Shown: piece after piece, positions 9,350 to 19,139 of the stretch
Position numbering within the stretch: position 1 is the stretch's first letter
How the letters are laid out: each line of letters opens with the position of its first letter
Source of the DNA: Vombatus ursinus
Lineage: Eukaryota; Chordata; Mammalia; Diprotodontia; Vombatidae
Reading direction: 5' to 3'
DNA: 64,000 nt
NCBI RefSeq assembly: GCF_900497805.2
Contig: NW_020954585.1
Span: forward strand, 46,093,789 to 46,157,788
Position numbers and translations under genes: made by a program
Notes under the pieces: model-generated
Seen by the model: the letters and a program-made list of their open reading frames with translations, nothing else
The model's database searches: none
Told to the model about the DNA's origin: nothing

Positions 9350-9885
9350 AAAAATGTTAATTTAATTTTTTTGATTAACAATTATTTATTTTCTCTCCTA
9401 CCCACCCCCAGTTTAAAAGAAAAACAAAACCTTTTGAAACAAATATGCATAGTCAAGGAAAACAAATACATATCTCATTCTGCATCTTTTTTTAAACAAG
9501 CATTTATTATACACTTTCTATGTGCCAGGTACTATGCTAAACACTTTCCAAATATCTCCTTTGCAACTCACAACAACCTTCTGGGGTAGGTGCTGTTATT
9601 GTCTCCATTTTACAGTTGAGAAAACTGAGGTCAAGTGATTTTCCCAGGGTCCCCCAGCTAGTATGTGTCTGAGGCCAGATGTGAACTCAGGTCTTTCTGA
9701 CTCCAAGTTCAGGGCTCTTTCCACTTCACCACTTAGATGCTTCTTATCTCAAAGAATTTATCACCTCTCTGGCAGGACGTGAGAGGCATGACTCATCATT
9801 ATCCTCTGGCATCAAGGCTGGCCGTTTCACTCATCAGAGTTACCTTTCAAACATGTTTGCCTTTACGTTATTGTTGTTATTGTAT
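9350..9885 (-). repeat. L1 LINE 3' part interrupted by a SINE
   Basis: Antisense L1 pieces at about 9350-9495 (ATCTCATTCTGCATC) and 9746-9885 (TACCTTTCAAACATG, ATTGTTGTTATTGTATAAAC). They are adjacent in the L1 copies at 16590 and 42606, so the SINE between them is an insertion. Confidence 0.7.
9496..9745 (-). repeat. MIR/Ther-like SINE nested in L1
   Basis: ATTTATTATACACTTTCTAT, then CAACCTTCTGGGGTAGGTGC and CCCAGCTAGTATGTGTCTGA. It shares unusually specific wording with the SINE at 9048-9208, differing from the general consensus at the same places. Confidence 0.85.
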
Positions 9886-10185
9886 AAACTATAGAACCCA
9901 GACTTCTAATCCAGAGTTTTCTCTCCTATATCTCATTCCCTCTCCAAACTGTTGAACCAGAGAACCAGTACACAGAAACACATTTTCTCAAAGTTGTTTT
10001 TCTGTAAATCTTTGGTTGGAGCCATCCTTTTAACACAGACTGGGCAGATTCCCATGAAGCCAGGCCCGTAGCTAAAGTCCTCTGGAACTCATAACTTACT
10101 TACTCTTGCTTTTTCTCTCTAAACAACATTGAAAGTATAGTGTAGGACCTAAAAATAAAATAAAATTGAATTTAAAAATGAAAAA
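9886..10185. other. Unique DNA, no gene seen
   Basis: No repeat recognised except an A-rich piece at 10150-10190. No coding signal. Confidence 0.4.
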
Positions 10186-10189
10186 AAAA

Positions 10190-10490
10190 TGAAAGTATAG
10201 GTTACCCTGCAGGAAAACCGAGCAGATGTTCAATTGCACTTTAGGATGGTACCCCCAACCCCGATAAATTTGGGCCAAATAATATTATTAAATCTGACAG
10301 TATTGGGACCAGATTTCCTTATTGCCTAAATGCATTAAATGGTGTACATTTAATGGACAACTAGCGCCTTTGGTGTGAAGGCTTGCGAAGTCGTTTTCAG
10401 GGCTGCTCATCCACCTTTGGGGTCCATCTGTCACCCCACTCTCACCAGTGGCTCCAAGAAGTTGTAGCATGTGCGGATATAAATTCAAAC
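10190..10490. promoter_or_regulatory. Repeat-free island, candidate conserved non-coding element
   Basis: About 300 bases without any repeat, between a low-complexity run and SINE pieces, with balanced composition and AT motifs such as AATATTATTAAATCTGACAG and TGCATTAAATGGTGTACATT. Frames are short and closed on both strands, so any constraint would be non-coding. Conservation cannot be tested here. Confidence 0.3.
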
Positions 10491-10780
10491 AGCCTCAGAC
10501 ATTTATCAATTCTGTCATCTTAGGTCACTTAACCTCTGCCTGTCTCAGTTTTCTCAAGTGTAAAATGGGTATAATAACAGCATGTACCTCATAGATTTAT
10601 TGTCCTTCCTATATAACACTTACTAGGTATGTGACCATGAGAAAGTAATTTAATCTTCCTGAGCCTCAGTTTCCCCATCTGTAAAATGGGGATAATGCTG
10701 TCAACATGAGGTTCAAATAAGATAGCTATAACACAATTTGCAAGCATTAAAGCACTATTTAAATATTACCTATTGTTACC
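10490..10780 (+). repeat. Two MIR/Ther-like SINE fragments
   Basis: GCCTCAGACATTTATC, CACTTAACCTCTGCCTGTCT (to about 10600), then ACTTACTAGGTATGTGACCA, TCCCCATCTGTAAAATGGGG with a worn tail (to about 10780). Confidence 0.75.
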
Positions 10781-10919
10781 TACAAAGCATTTGGAAGGAC
10801 CTTTCATTTGAGAATCTCAAGGCACTTTGCCTACATAAACTTACTATACCTTTACAATTCCCCATCCCCTCAGTTTCAAATTCTGCCCATTTTCTACGCA
10901 GAGAAACTATCTATAAAGA

Positions 10920-11110
10920 TGCTTTATTCTGGGTACTATGTCTTCCAATGCCACCTAAGATTGTGTTATCTGTTTGACTGCCATATCACATTGCAGTCCA
11001 CTAAGACTCCCAGATCTATTTCAAATGAACTGATATCTGGCCTTGCCAACCAAATTTTATAAACTGTGACATTTGCCGCAGAGAGACATTATTTGTCATG
11101 GACTATATTC
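10920..11110 (-). repeat. CR1/L3 LINE fragment
   Basis: CCAATGCCACCTAAGATTGT, GCAGTCCACTAAGACTCCCA, GATCTATTTCAAATGAACTG match the antisense CR1/L3 block that is also widespread in sauropsid CR1. It is old and decayed. Confidence 0.6.
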
Positions 11111-11977
11111 CTGTCTACCTGAAAAGAGTTGACTTTCAGATTGGAAGCTCTTACCTATATAAAACCAGCTAAATCTCCATTAGTGTGAATAAGGATTCCC
11201 AGCAAGTTGGTGGTACTATATAAATTTGTACTGCATATTTCCGTGGGACTGCAATAAATTATCATATTTTACATATACCTTCGAATAGTGTGGATTCCAA
11301 TAATGCAACCATTTATAAGGTTTGTTATTCGCACTAAGCAGAACCTGGCTCTACTTTCTCCCAATCATTGGCAGACAGCCACACCTCTGGTTGGGGTGGG
11401 CAGATGTGATTGTTGCTGGTGGAAATTTTTTGAAAAATGTACTGAGCAACCAGCTCCATTGAGCTGGTACCATCTGGGTCTTCCTTATATGATGATTAAA
11501 CTGGAAAATGTCCATGCCAAACCAAGCTGAACTTTTCCTTTGGGGGCACATTTGCAGGTTCAGTTCTTGCCCTGGGCAACTTTTTCAAAGGAAAATTTTT
11601 TGGAAAGCCTTTGTAAGGGCTGAAGAGGGGAACAAGAGGGAAGAAATCATCTGTTTTCTCACATGATGCTATATTTAAATGTAATAAGCAAGGAGAAATG
11701 ACAGGAAGATCATATCTTGGTGCAGATGTTCAAAAGGGAAGAGGTGTCAGTCATTTACATATATATGTAATAGCAACTTTCCCTCTCTCCACTCTTTCCG
11801 TCAATCACTGCCCCTCTGCCTGCTCACTTTCACTTCTGCTCCTCTCCATCCTTCCTTCCATCTCCCTACCCAAGCAGCACTTTCTCTAAACATTTTCCCC
11901 TTATTATCTCCTCCTTAGTATTTCCCCTTCTCTCCTACCTCCCTCCTGCCATCATTCACTCTCTCATTCATTCACTA
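11111..11977. other. Unique DNA, part possibly conserved
   Basis: No repeat recognised; 11280-11620 has the look of an uninterrupted unique island, while 11780-11970 is C/T-rich. Opposing frames of 66 and 80 codons overlap at 11288-11551, which argues against either being real. Confidence 0.35.
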
Positions 11978-12089
11978 GGAATAATAATAATAACTAACAT
12001 TTATATAACACCTACTATGTGCTAGGCACTTTACAATTATTATCACAGTTGTTTCTCATACACAACCCCAGGAGATAGGTGCTACTATT

Positions 12090-12507
12090 GTTGTTGTTGT
12101 TCATCCTTTGTTCTCCAAGAGGACATCAGGAGGATGAGGTCTTGACTTGCAGGTGAACTGGATTTAAGTGAGGTAGAGCCGTGCAAAGTCATCAGCTTCA
12201 CTCTCTCCTCCAGAGTCATCAGGAGTCCAATGGCAAAACATAGGTCAAGATGACTGTTGACACTTACTAGCTGTGTGACCTTGGGCAAGTCACTTAACCC
12301 CAATTGCCTCACCAAAAAAAAAAAAAAAAAGATGACTGGTGATGGCCCTGGATGCAGTGGGAGATCTTGGCCTTTTTAAGCAAAAGTCATTCCCAGGTCT
12401 CAATTTGTCTGAGGCAACACCCATTCAGTAATTAAAGGCTAGGTAAAAATTGAGGCAAAAGATGGCTTAGTTTGCCTTCATAAAAGAATGTCTAGGAGGA
12501 GAAGACA
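12090..12507 (+). repeat. Marsupial interspersed repeat, most complete copy
   Basis: Starts TTGTTCATCCTTTGTTCTCC, continues AGGTCTTGACTTGCAGGTGA, CGTGCAAAGTCATCAGC, GATGGCCCTGGATGCAGTGG and ends with TTAGTTTGCCTTCATAAAAG. A duplicated target of about 12 bases flanks it (AGGTGCTA(C/T)TAT), pointing to non-LTR-type retrotransposition. The family name is not certain to me. Confidence 0.7.
12257..12328 (+). repeat. 5'-truncated WSINE1 nested in the repeat
   Basis: Starts within the body (TTGACACTTACTAGC) and ends in poly-A. AAGATGACTG occurs directly before (12247-12256) and after (12329-12338), an exact target duplication. This is the third layer of nesting here. Confidence 0.95.
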
Positions 12508-12766
12508 GGTGCTATTATGATCCCTGTTTTACAGATAAGGAAACTGAGGTAGACAGTGGGTAAGTGACTTGCCCAGAGTCACACAGCTGCTAAATGTCTG
12601 GAGCTGGATTTGAACTCAGCTCTTCCCTATTCCAGGGCCAACTCTCTATCCATTGCGCCACCTAGCTGCCCTAGTAGACATTTAATAAGTATTTGTTGTA
12701 TTCATTCATTCAAATAATATTTGCGGTTTTCTCATTTGGGGATTGGATGGAAAGGTTACACTACAT

Positions 12767-12965
12767 CAGGGGTTCTTATTGGATGGATAAGTCAGTGAAT
12801 TTGGATGGGAAAATTTTTTTTGTATTTATTTTCACTAACCTCTAACTAGTTAGTGTAGCATTTCCCATAATTATTTAAAGAAGTTGTTCTTAGAAGGGGT
12901 CCATAGGCTTCAGCAGACTCATTATTTCTAACAGGGCCCGTGACACAAAAGAGATGCTTCATCAG
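12767..12965 (+). mobile_element. hAT (Charlie-like) non-autonomous DNA transposon
   Basis: Begins CAGGGGTTCTTATTGG, contains TATTTTCACTAACCTCTAAC and AGAAGGGGTCCATAGGCTTC, and ends near GACACAAAAGAGATGCTTC. It is the same family as 21525-21775 and 51092-51329. The 3' terminus is worn. It sits inside remnants of a MIR-like SINE (12722-12766 and 12966-13000). Confidence 0.7.
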
Positions 12966-13014
12966 AGGACCTCTCAGGTCCTTTATAATTCTGCTGGTCT
13001 GTTTTCCTGAGATA

Positions 13015-13105
13015 CTCTATGCAAGATATAATGCAAGGCACTATGGGAATTGAAGGATGCACTTAAAAAACCTGGTTCCTACCCTTAAGGAGCTGACATA
13101 ATCTT
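13015..13105 (-). repeat. L2 3' fragment
   Basis: GCAAGGCACTATGGGAATTG then TTCCTACCCTTAAGGAGCTG, the antisense L2 end. Confidence 0.7.
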
Positions 13106-13574
13106 CCTCATCTATTATCCGTGCTCTTCTATACGGGGCCCTTCTCCATTTTGCTTAATTTTATCCTTTGCAGCTTCATTTTCTTTATCAATGAGTCCCC
13201 CCATTCCTTCTCTGGACTTCCTACCATGCTGCCCCTTCCATCACCCTTCCCAGTTATGCTTAAAACAGGCTTCAGCGGATTTAGGGCAAGTTCCGGCCTG
13301 CAGGAAAGGTTCATGTGAGGTTTGGCATTTGTGTCAAGTGATTTTATTTGCAGCCTGGTAGGCAAGACCGCCAAGATCTTTGTGGTAGATAAGTACACCT
13401 CATTCTACAAAGCCTTACAAAATATGTTTATGAGGACACAGTAGAATACTGCTGCTGCTGAGAGCTTGGAGATAAACTGATGCTGGCAGGACGGTTCACG
13501 ATGCACGCATGCTTCTGGTCCTCGAGAAACCAGAGGAGAGAGTGGGGATGGCTCAGCATAAACCTCCCTACTTT
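13106..13574. other. Unique island, no gene seen
   Basis: No repeat recognised. Two overlapping frames of 65 and 89 codons on opposite strands (13121-13398) show no recognised domain. The stretch 13260-13560 could be a conserved non-coding element. Confidence 0.35.
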
Positions 13575-13577
13575 CAT

Positions 13578-13731
13578 TTTATTTATTTTTTGGGTGAGGC
13601 AATTGGGGTTAAGTGACTTGCCCAGGATCACACAGCTAGTGAGTGTTATGTGTCTGAGGCCAGATTTGAACTCAGATCCTCCTGACTCCAGGGCTGGTGC
13701 TCTATCCACTGTGCCACCTAGCTGCCCCTAT
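13578..13731 (-). repeat. WSINE1-type SINE with target-site duplication
   Basis: GTGAGGCAATTGGGGTTAAG through to GTGCCACCTAGCTGCC. CTCCCTACTTT occurs at 13564-13574 and 13732-13742. This copy is full length and little worn. Confidence 0.93.
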
Positions 13732-13756
13732 CTCCCTACTTTTAAAGAAGTAACTC

Positions 13757-14300
13757 TTGGGCACAGTGGAGAGAAAGAGAGAGCTAGGCCTGGAGTCAGG
13801 AAGATCTGAGTTTCAATCTGACCAGAGATACTCATTAGTTGTGCAAACCTGGGCAAATCACTGACCTGCTGTCTGACTCAGTTTCCTTAACTGCAAAATG
13901 GGTATAATGATAACACCTTATAGCCCCTACCTCTCAAGGGTTGTTTCGAGGATCAAATGAGATAATTTTTGTAAAGTGCTTAGCACAGTGCCCGAACATT
14001 TTTCTGTTGTTGTTCAGTCATTTTTCAGTCATGTCTGACTCTCCATGACCCCATTTGGAGTTTTCTTGACAAAGATATTGGAGTGGTTTGACATTTCCTT
14101 CCCCAGCTCATTTTATAGATGAGGAAACTGAGGCAAAGAGGGTTAAGTGACTTGCCCAGGGTCACACAGCTAGTAAGTGTCTGAGGCTGGATTTGAACTC
14201 AGGATTCTTCCTGAGTCCAGGCCCAAGTCCACTGTGACACTTATCTACCCCTCTGGCACATAGTAGGTGCTATATAAATACTTATTCCTTCCCTTAATCC
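13757..14300 (+). repeat. MIR/Ther-like SINE interrupted by a MAR1 SINE
   Basis: Body and tail at 13757-13998 (AACCTGGGCAAATCACTGAC, GAGGATCAAATGAGATAATT, GTAAAGTGCTTAGCACAGTG) and the last part at 14254-14300 (CTGGCACATAGTAGGTGC, TATATAAATACTTATTCC). The interruption is an antisense MAR1. Confidence 0.85.
14005..14253 (-). repeat. MAR1-type SINE nested in an older SINE
   Basis: TTGTTGTTCAGTCATTTTTC, ATGACCCCATTTGGAGTTTT, TTATAGATGAGGAAACTGAG and GTGACTTGCCCAGGGTCACA: an antisense full-length MAR1. Confidence 0.9.
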
Positions 14301-14404
14301 CTCCCAATCCCAATGTAAGAAGCCACTGTAGCATATTAGTTTCTGAAGAGGCAACAGCACCATTCAGCAGGAGCCTCATTATTGACTCGGTCCCATTGAA
14401 TAAA

Positions 14405-14882
14405 AATAATTAATAATAATAACCAGCATTTATATAGCACTTTAAGGTTTGCAAAGCACTTTACATATGTCATCACATTTGATCCTCATAGAAACTCTGG
14501 GAGATAGATGCTATTATTATCCCCCTTTTATGGGGAAGGAAACTGAGGGTAAGACAGGTTAAGTGGCTTGTCTACAGTTAGTATGTGTCTGAGGCCCGAT
14601 TTGAACTTGTCTTACTAAATCTAAAACCTGCATTCTATCTGTGCTGCCCAAAACAACAATAATGATACATTTATATAGCACTTTAAGGCTCAGAAGAGCT
14701 CTTTGTACAACAACCCTGTGAGGAAGGTACAAATATTATTACCCCATTTTACAGATGAGGAAACTCAGAAAGGTCAAGTGATTTTTTCTATAGTTGCACA
14801 GTTAATAAATGTCTAAGGTGACAGTTGAATTCGGGTCTCTGAACTCAAAATCTAGCATTCTTTTCCACTACACCACAATGTC
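14405..14882 (-). repeat. Two antisense MIR/Ther-like SINEs
   Basis: Copy one 14405-14650 and copy two 14655-14882. Each starts with the tail (CATTTATATAGCACTTTAAG) and passes through the CATTTTACAGATGAGGAAAC block or its worn form. Confidence 0.88.
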
Positions 14883-14884
14883 TA

Positions 14885-15228
14885 GAAAAGTCCCCTAAAA
14901 ATCGATTAGATTGCCCAAATCTGGCTGACCAGAAACAGAGTATTGTAGATCTGACCTCCGTGATTGATCTCTGTCATGCTGACATCCATGGGAACAACAC
15001 TGAGCAGATTCATTAGGGTCATGGTGACAATTCTGTGTGGAACTAAAATCATTTGTTTATTTGAAGCCAAATTCCCTTAGTTTATTAAAAGTCATTATAC
15101 CTTGTCTGGAAGAGCTGATATGTTTAGTTTCATGGATGTGGAAAAGTTACACATTGTGAATTCCCTAGCAGAGCAGGGAATCCCTCCAGATTTTAACATG
15201 ATAACTCTCAGGGATCCTCATCGTCTTG
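14885..15228. promoter_or_regulatory. Repeat-free island, candidate conserved non-coding element
   Basis: About 340 bases of unique AT-leaning DNA with no repeat and no open frame, bounded by SINEs and a hAT element. Motif-like stretches include TGACATCCATGGGAACAACA and TTGTTTATTTGAAGCC. The lack of insertions in so repeat-dense a neighbourhood is the only evidence. Confidence 0.35.
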
Positions 15229-15236
15229 GACTAGCC

Positions 15237-15413
15237 CAGGGGCGGGGAGCCTGTGGCCTTCTAGGTCCTTAAGTGCGATCTTTTGACTGAATCCAAATTT
15301 AGGGTTAGAGTTAAGAGTTGGAGGTGGAGGGTTATTTGGATTCAGTCAAAAGGCTGCACTTAGGGACCTCAAAGGCCACATGTGGCCTTGAGGCCCCAAG
15401 TTCCCCACCCCTG
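15237..15413 (+). mobile_element. hAT miniature element with 8-bp target duplication
   Basis: 177 bp. Termini CAGGGGCGGGGAGCC and its near-inverse CCCCACCCCTG. GACTAGCC occurs on both sides (15229-15236, 15414-15421), the 8-bp duplication expected of hAT transposition. Most of the element folds on itself (TTTTGACTGAATCCAAAT on the left, ATTTGGATTCAGTCAAAA on the right). Confidence 0.95.
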
Positions 15414-15544
15414 GACTAGCCCATGATTATCCTTCATAACAAAACTGCAGACAGAATCCTATTTAATTAGTCGAATGGTTTCTGACATTCACTCAAATGA
15501 ACTAAGATATCAGAGACGAGGCTAAGGTTCAGGAGAGGGAGCTT

Positions 15545-15836
15545 TGGCCTTGGAGGGAGAAGATGGAGAGGTAAGTCTTAGCTCTGACAAGAATTTGTTC
15601 TGTGGTCTTGGCTAAGTTAGTTCTTCTTCTGTGCCTCAATTCCCTCCACCATAAAACAGGGACAATAATTCTTTTGCCACCTATCTCTTAGTGAAATTGT
15701 GGTGGTCACTCTCTTCCCCAGTAGAATGTAAGCTCCTTGAGGACAGGTCCCATTTCATTTTGAGCTTTGAACATTTAATATACTTAGTATAGTGCTTTGA
15801 AAAATGTAGTGCTTAATAAATGCTCGTGGGTTGGTT
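15545..15836 (+). repeat. MIR-like SINE followed by L2 3' end
   Basis: SINE at 15545-15700 (TCTTAGCTCTGACAAG, TCAATTCCCTCCACCATAAA). L2 end at 15715-15836 (GTAGAATGTAAGCTCCTTGA, TAGTGCTTAATAAATGCTCG). Confidence 0.75.
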
Positions 15837-15861
15837 AAGTGATGATAAATGAAGTAGACTA

Positions 15862-16092
15862 CAGGAATAATAGCTAGTATTTATATGGTGCTTTAAGGTT
15901 TACGAATTGCTTTACATATATTGTCTCATATGATTCTCACAAGTCTGAGAGATAAGCACCTTTATTATCCCCATTTTACAGATGAGGAAACAGAGAGGTT
16001 GAATGACTTGCCCAGGGTCATAGAGCAGGATTTGAACCCAGGGCTTCCTGACTCTAGGTCCATCATTTTATCCACTATCCTGCCTACTGCTT
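15862..16092 (-). repeat. MIR/Ther-like SINE
   Basis: GGAATAATAGCTAGTATTTA, TATCCCCATTTTACAGATGA, GACTTGCCCAGGGTCATAGA: nearly complete antisense copy. Confidence 0.9.
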
Positions 16093-16156
16093 GAGTAGTA
16101 TATAATAAAGGACTCTGTACATTTTACTTGTACTTAACAAATATCAGTAAAAGAGA

Positions 16157-16322
16157 GGGTTTAAGTCTCAACTCAGAGATGCTGACTAACCATGTGACCT
16201 TGGACAACTCACTTCATCTGACTTGTCTGTACAGTGGGAATAATAATGCTTATGCAAGCATGTTGTGAGAAAAGGCCTTTGTAAATCTTAAAAGTAGTAT
16301 AGAAATGACAGCTATTATTACC
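16157..16322 (+). repeat. MIR/Ther-like SINE
   Basis: AACCATGTGACCTTGGACAA, TACAGTGGGAATAATAATGC, with tail GACAGCTATTATTACC; a worn copy. Confidence 0.7.
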
Positions 16323-16449
16323 AGTGAGAAATTGTTGGCCTTGTTCTTCGAATTGCATTGACCCAGTATTTTGAGTCTTAATCTCCCTGATGCTGCAGTC
16401 ACAGCTGCACAGAATACTAGAATGTTAGAGCCAGGAGGGAACCAAGCAA

Positions 16450-16565
16450 CATTCACCTTTACACAGAACTTTTGGGTTTACAAAGCACTTTTCTCTTACC
16501 CAGCAGTCCCAGGATATAGGCACACAAATATTATTCCCATTTTATAGATGAGGAAATTGAGGCAC
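16450..16565 (-). repeat. MIR/Ther-like SINE fragment
   Basis: GGTTTACAAAGCACTTTTCT then TTCCCATTTTATAGATGAGG and AAATTGAGGCAC. Confidence 0.7.
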
Positions 16566-16589
16566 TCTCCCTACAGCTACTCCCCCCCC

Positions 16590-17185
16590 CAAAAAAGAGC
16601 AAATTGAAAAAACAAAAACAAAAACAAATACCTCAATGTATATCTCCATAGTCTGGCAAAACAAATTCCCACCTTGGTTGTATCTGGAAATGTATATCTC
16701 CTTCTGCATCTTAAATTTACCTCCTTTCTCTCAAGAGGTAAAGAGGCTTGTGGTTTATCACGGTGTTGATTGTAGTTTCAAAGTCTTTCAAAGTTGTTTT
16801 TCTCTGTAATGATGTTATCATTGTATAAACTGTTTTCTTAGTCTTGGCTTACTCTGCTCTGCATCAGTTCATAAAGTTCTTCCCGGTTTCCTCTGAAATT
16901 ATCCATCTCATCATTTCTTATCACACAATAATATTCCATCACATTTATATACCACCATTTGTCTATCCATTCCCCAACAGGAAGAGATCTCCTTAGTTTC
17001 CGATTTTTGACTACTGTGAAAAGAGTTACTATAAATATTTTTGTACATATAGATCCTTTTCCTCTTTGATTTCTTTGGGGGAATAGGCCTGGTAGTGACA
17101 TAACTGGGCCAGATGGTATACATACTTTAGTAACTTTGGGGCATGGTTCCAAATTGCTTTCCAGAATGGCTACATCTTGCTTTTT
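16590..17185 (-). repeat. L1 LINE 3' part with ORF2 C-terminus
   Basis: Antisense L1. The minus-strand frame at 17152-16838 contains the ORF2 C-terminal pattern (GEWIDKWWYINVMEYY, then RNDEMDNFRGNREELYELM), comparable to the end of mammalian L1 ORF2p. The frame is not a complete protein and carries L1 3' untranslated sequence downstream. Confidence 0.85.
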
Positions 17186-17189
17186 TCAT

Positions 17190-17395
17190 TTATTCATTCA
17201 TTCATTCAATAAGAATTTATTAAGCACCTACCATGTGCCAAGCATTGTACTAGGTGTCTAGATAGAAAACTAAACAGTTCCTTTTCTCAAAGAGCTTATG
17301 TTCTATTAGGAAACAACATCTCTACAGATAAATAAATAGAAATATGTGCAAAGTAATTTGATGAGGGAAGGCACTAACAATTATAAGGAGAATTT
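17190..17395 (-). repeat. L2 3' region
   Basis: ATTCATTCATTCATTCAATA, AAGAATTTATTAAGCACCTA, ATGTGCCAAGCATTGTACTA, AAGAGCTTATGTTCTATTAG: antisense L2 end. Confidence 0.88.
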
Positions 17396-17945
17396 CCCAA
17401 CTTTTGTTGAGGTACCTAGAGATAAATCCAGTGTGTGTTTGGAGGTAGGGTAGAGGTGGGGGGGGGGTTACTGCTGATTACTGATTTAGAAAAACATGTA
17501 TCCTCAGCTGGCCTATAGCAAAAAGTTTATCATTACTTCATTTCTCTCTAAGAGAAAATGGATGATCTTGATTCTCAGAGTAGCCTCTCTCAATATTTGC
17601 TTCTGATTAGTGAAGTATTAATACTCTCATCCATGCCCACCCATGAAGATGCCACAGGGGGCCCACCCAATGTCATGGGACTCATCTTTATGTTCTCTTG
17701 ATATTACATGAATAGTAATTGAACACGTGTGTTGCCCATCAGTTGATTTGCCCTCTCACTATGTGACTGGGCTTTTTTCTTTTCCTAGTAATACATGTCT
17801 TTGATGACATCATTTATTTTCCTTCTACAATCTAATTTCTTATTTGTAATAGGTTCCAACCTGCTGACTTCCATCATATTCTTCTCCATTGGGCAACTGT
17901 CTATAGATTCAATAATATGAAAATAACCATAGTGGAGAATGGGAC
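17396..17945. other. Unclassified sequence, possibly a worn repeat
   Basis: No family recognised with confidence. The pieces around 17630-17830 read like a decayed dispersed repeat (CCACAGGGGGCCCACCCAAT, AATAGTAATTGAACACG), but I could not place it. No usable open frame. Confidence 0.35.
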
Positions 17946-17947
17946 AG

Positions 17948-18213
17948 AGAGACAACTTTGCTTAGTAGAAAGAATGGATGGGGAGTCAGAAGACTTGGGT
18001 TCTAGTTCTGACTTGACCAAGCTATGGGACTTTCATCAAGTTACTTCCTTTCTCTATGCTATGCTTCTTTCCTCTGTCAAATAAGGGGGTTGGGCTAGAT
18101 GAGATCTAAGGACCCTTTCAACTCTCACATTCTATTAATCAACCAATCATTAAGCATTTGTTAAGTACTTATTATGTGTTGGGCACCCTACTAGGCGCTG
18201 GGGATACAATCCA
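17948..18213 (+). repeat. MIR-like SINE then antisense L2 end
   Basis: SINE at 17948-18137 with tail GGGCTAGATGAGATCTAAGG. L2 end at 18138-18213 on the minus strand (TAAGCATTTGTTAAGTACTT, TACTAGGCGCTGGGGATACA). Confidence 0.8.
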
Positions 18214-18458
18214 ATTTTATGTTTCCATATTTTTAAAAACTGGGGTTGTTTTGGGTGATCCAATGTGATCTCTGTCATTATTTAGTGCTGCCCGGAAACA
18301 CTCAATCACATATTGAGCACCACATGTCACTAGAATATGATTCACTCAAACATACAGAGTAGTTTTTCCATCTCTGTAGAAGGATTGATTGTAGCAGTGG
18401 CTGTGGCATCTCACCTCTAGGCCCTCATGGTTCATACAGGGAATCCCCTTCCTAAATG
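18214..18458. other. Unclassified unique DNA
   Basis: No repeat recognised with confidence; nothing coding. Confidence 0.35.
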
Positions 18459-18720
18459 AGGTAGCCAGGTGGTACTGTGGCTAGAGCACTGGGCCTAGAG
18501 TCAGGAAAACCTGAGTTCAAATTTGATCGCAGACACTTATGAGCTTCATGACCCTGGGAAAGTCACTTAACACCTCTCAATCTAAATTTCCCAGTCTGTA
18601 AAATGAGAATGATAATAGCACCTGCCTCCCAGTATTAGTTGTGGGGAGATGAGATAATATTTGTAAAGTGCTTTGCAAACCTTAAGGCTCTATATAAATG
18701 CCAACTCTTATTGTATTACA
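18459..18720 (+). repeat. MIR/Ther-like SINE, nearly full length
   Basis: Head GGTAGCCAGGTGGTACTGTG, body CATGACCCTGGGAAAGTCAC, tail TTTGTAAAGTGCTTTGCAAA and CTCTATATAAATGCC. Confidence 0.9.
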
Positions 18721-18920
18721 GTTATTAAGTAAGTAGACAGAGGAGTGTGTGCATTGGATCCTTGCTTAGTTCCCAGCCAACCAGTTGTTTTGAAAGAGGA
18801 GCCTGGAGGAGAATGGTTAAAATAGGGAAAAAATAAACCACATCATTAACATGCATGCCATGTTTCGAAATCCAGTAACATCACTGCAATATCATCTTTT
18901 CTGTTTTTAAATCTGCAGCA
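18721..18920. promoter_or_regulatory. Repeat-free island, candidate regulatory DNA
   Basis: Unique sequence rich in short AT motifs (CACATCATTAACATGCATGC). It opens the repeat-poor block that runs to about 21.2 kb. Confidence 0.3.
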
Positions 18921-19092
18921 GAGAGACATGGACAAAGTCTAAGAGACAGAGAGATAAAGATTAATGAGACCGAGAATGAATGAGAGATTGAGAGAGACAG
19001 AGAGAAATTGAGAGAAATTCTGAGACAGAGAGATAGAAAGAGGAAGGGGAGAGAAAGAGAGGTGAGGAGAGAGAGAGAGATGAGGAGAGAGA

Positions 19093-19132
<40 letters not shown>
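18921..19132. repeat. GA-rich low-complexity tract
   Basis: Imperfect GAGA/GACAGA repeats that become nearly pure (GA)n from about 19085. The serine/leucine-rich antisense frame across it is an artefact. Confidence 0.95.
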
Positions 19133-19139
19133 TGCTGCA

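Larger units (their letters stand above)
11978..12672 (-). repeat. MIR/Ther-like SINE split by a nested element
   Basis: The antisense tail (TTTATATAACACCTACTATG, GGAGATAGGTGCTACTATTG) ends at about 12090 and the rest resumes at about 12508 (ACAGGTGCTATTATGATCCC) to the head at 12672 (CGCCACCTAGCTGCC). AGGTGCTA(C/T)TAT occurs on both sides of the insert. Confidence 0.85.

Noticed and set aside
16838-17152. 104-codon antisense frame as a host gene
   Set aside because: Its residues match the C-terminal end of L1 ORF2, so it is a LINE remnant.
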